Origin: Acidobacteriaceae bacterium
GTDB lineage: Bacteria > Acidobacteriota > Terriglobia > Terriglobales > SbA1
NCBI GenBank assembly: GCA_003156615.1
Contig: PMHI01000194.1
Span: 4,455 to 11,116 of the forward strand
Direction: 5' to 3'
Length of the DNA stretch: 6,662 nucleotides
The notes under the pieces are model-generated. The model was not told where the DNA came from. It did no database searches and was given only the letters and a program-made list of their open reading frames with translations. Position numbers and translations under genes: made by a program. This document shows positions 5,609-6,662 of the stretch, piece after piece. Position 1 is the first letter of the stretch, and every line of letters starts with the position of its first letter.

Positions 5609-6142
5609 ATGGCGACCGCTGAAGTTCAATTGACGAAAATTGAAAATTCCGCGACGAAGAGGGTAGTAACGCTAACTGTGAACGGTGTACAGCACAGCGT
5701 TGAGACATCGACGCGGACGACGCTCGCTGTTTTTTTACGTGAAGCCTTGCGCCTCACTGGGACACATATAGGGTGCGCGCATGGCGTTTGCGGGGCATGC
5801 ACGGTGATGATGGATGGCGAGTCCGTTCGGAGCTGTCTCATGTTCGCGGTCCAGGCACACGGTCATGACATTCAGACTGTTGAGGGTCTGAGCCATGGAG
5901 GGGAGCTGGCGCCGCTGCAGGCCTGCTTCCGTACCCACCACGCACTGCAGTGCGGCTACTGCACGGCTGGTTTCCTGATCACGCTCACGGATTTCCTGAG
6001 CCACAATCCAGACCCGACGGAGCAGCAAGTGCGTCAGGCGTTGACCGGTAATCTTTGCCGGTGCACGGGATACAAGAACATCGTCGAGGCGGCCATGGAC
6101 GCCGCCAGGCAGATGCGCGCGAAGGGGGAGGCGGCGGCATGA
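5609..6142 (+). CDS. [2Fe-2S] (small, CoxS-like) subunit of a molybdenum hydroxylase
   Basis: Electron-transfer subunit with two [2Fe-2S] clusters linking the molybdenum centre to FAD. In 177 residues the N-terminal ferredoxin-like domain (VTLTVNGVQHSVE, then LRLTGTHIGCAHGVCGACTV) supplies Cys56, Cys61, Cys64 and Cys76. The C-terminal helical domain supplies Cys115 and Cys118 (QCGYCTAGF) and Cys150 and Cys152 (LCRCTGY). All eight ligands are present. The usual Pro in CTPG is Ala120 here. About 20 residues precede the conserved VTLTVNG, a slightly long N-terminus; no twin-arginine signal is seen, so the enzyme is probably cytoplasmic. The ATG at 5609 follows the FAD subunit stop by 1 nt, with a G-run at 5593-5598 as a weak ribosome site, suggesting coupling. 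The stop overlaps the large-subunit start (ATGA). Confidence 0.94.
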   Translation: MATAEVQLTKIENSATKRVVTLTVNGVQHSVETSTRTTLAVFLREALRLTGTHIGCAHGVCGACTVMMDGESVRSCLMFAVQAHGHDIQTVEGLSHGGELAPLQACFRTHHALQCGYCTAGFLITLTDFLSHNPDPTEQQVRQALTGNLCRCTGYKNIVEAAMDAARQMRAKGEAAA

Positions 6143-6662
6143 AAAACCAAAGACAGCAATTTGTCGGCACTCCCGTAGAGCGCGTTGAAGACCATCGTTT
6201 GATTACTGGAAAGGGGCGGTATACGGGCGACCTTCGGCCAGAAGGCTCCTGGACTGCTCATTTTCTGCGGAGTCGTCACGCTCACGCGAGATGGTCAAAG
6301 ATAGACGTATCCTCCGCAAGCGCGTTGCCAGGGGTGCATGCGGTCTTCTCTTTCGATGATCTCCCTTCTAATCTGCGCGACAAACCCTTTCCCCTGCTGG
6401 TGCCGAATCCTTTGATCCAGCAGCCCTTGACGTTTACCACGCTGGCAAATCATGAAGCGTGTTACGTCGGAGAGCCGATCGCCGTGATCGTTGCGGATTC
6501 CCGCGATATCGCCGAAGACGCCTCCGAGCTGATCTTTATCGATTACGAGGTGCTCGGGGTTGCCAGCAATCCCCGCGACGCGGCCAAACCCGATGCTCCG
6601 CTGGCCCATCTGTCCTCGAAAAACAACATCGCTGCTGTCCTCAACACGAATATAGGAAATGC
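6139..6662 (+). CDS. Molybdopterin-binding large (CoxL-like) subunit, 3' partial
   Basis: N-terminal 174 codons of the catalytic subunit that binds the molybdenum cofactor and oxidises the substrate; the frame is open at the right edge. The start reads MKNQRQQFVGTPVERVEDHR then LITGKGRYTGDL, matching the family opening G..V.R.ED..L.TG.G.Y..D. A hallmark of the a/b-hammerhead domain follows: YVGEPIAVIVADSRDIAEDA and LIFIDYEVL, with HAHARWSKIDVSSASALPGV earlier. GGGGGAGG at 6124-6131 is a good ribosome site 7 nt from the ATG, and the start overlaps the small-subunit stop. The loop that separates CO dehydrogenase from other hydroxylases, and the cofactor-binding Gln and Glu, lie beyond the window. 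The enzyme could act on CO, a purine, an aldehyde or an N-heterocycle; the subunit identity is firm. Confidence 0.93.
   Translation, partial: MKNQRQQFVGTPVERVEDHRLITGKGRYTGDLRPEGSWTAHFLRSRHAHARWSKIDVSSASALPGVHAVFSFDDLPSNLRDKPFPLLVPNPLIQQPLTFTTLANHEACYVGEPIAVIVADSRDIAEDASELIFIDYEVLGVASNPRDAAKPDAPLAHLSSKNNIAAVLNTNIGN

Noticed and set aside
1..6662. Search for tRNA, rRNA, CRISPR arrays, insertion sequences and phage genes
   Set aside because: No cloverleaf, repeat-spacer pattern, transposase motif or flanking target duplication was seen.

Overview
The window holds two unrelated gene clusters, both read on the + strand, separated by a poorly conserved zone of about 1.3 kb that carries one minus-strand gene and apparent gene debris. 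Base composition is moderately GC-rich. The genes point to a Gram-negative, aerobic bacterium: an MCE/Mla lipid transport cassette implies an outer membrane, and a molybdenum hydroxylase implies oxidation of a small organic or inorganic substrate. The overall style resembles soil Acidobacteriota or Proteobacteria, but no marker gene fixes the taxon.

Left part (1-3376): the window opens inside a DUF1772 (anthrone-oxygenase-like) small membrane protein. It is followed by a compact three-gene cassette: an MlaE-type permease, an MlaF-type ATPase, and a long MlaD-type MCE protein whose C-terminus looks like a degenerate OmpA-like domain. The three genes overlap by 4 nt at each junction (ATGA) and are almost surely translationally coupled. 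Together they should form an inner-membrane ABC complex moving phospholipid or another hydrophobic substrate between the membranes. No MlaB or MlaC gene is seen.

Middle part (3377-4695): the only confident gene is a minus-strand MocA-like molybdenum cofactor cytidylyltransferase. Around it lie a minus-strand 59-codon fragment that reads as the C-terminal domain of a TetR-family regulator and lacks both ends; a weaker minus-strand protein-like fragment (44 codons) downstream of mocA; two tiny reading frames with good ribosome binding sites; a perfect 7-bp inverted repeat; and a triple CCATA hexamer repeat. This looks like a region where genes have been lost.

Right part (4696-6662): the FAD, [2Fe-2S] and molybdopterin subunits of a xanthine dehydrogenase / CO dehydrogenase family enzyme in the order M-S-L, tightly packed (1 nt gap, then 4 nt overlap). 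The large subunit runs off the right edge, so its active-site loop and therefore its substrate cannot be read here. The divergent mocA fits functionally, because this family normally uses the cytosine dinucleotide form of the cofactor.

I found no convincing new system. The best leads are the decayed TetR regulator beside an inverted repeat upstream of the hydroxylase operon, and several substitutions at normally conserved positions in MlaE, MocA and the [2Fe-2S] subunit.
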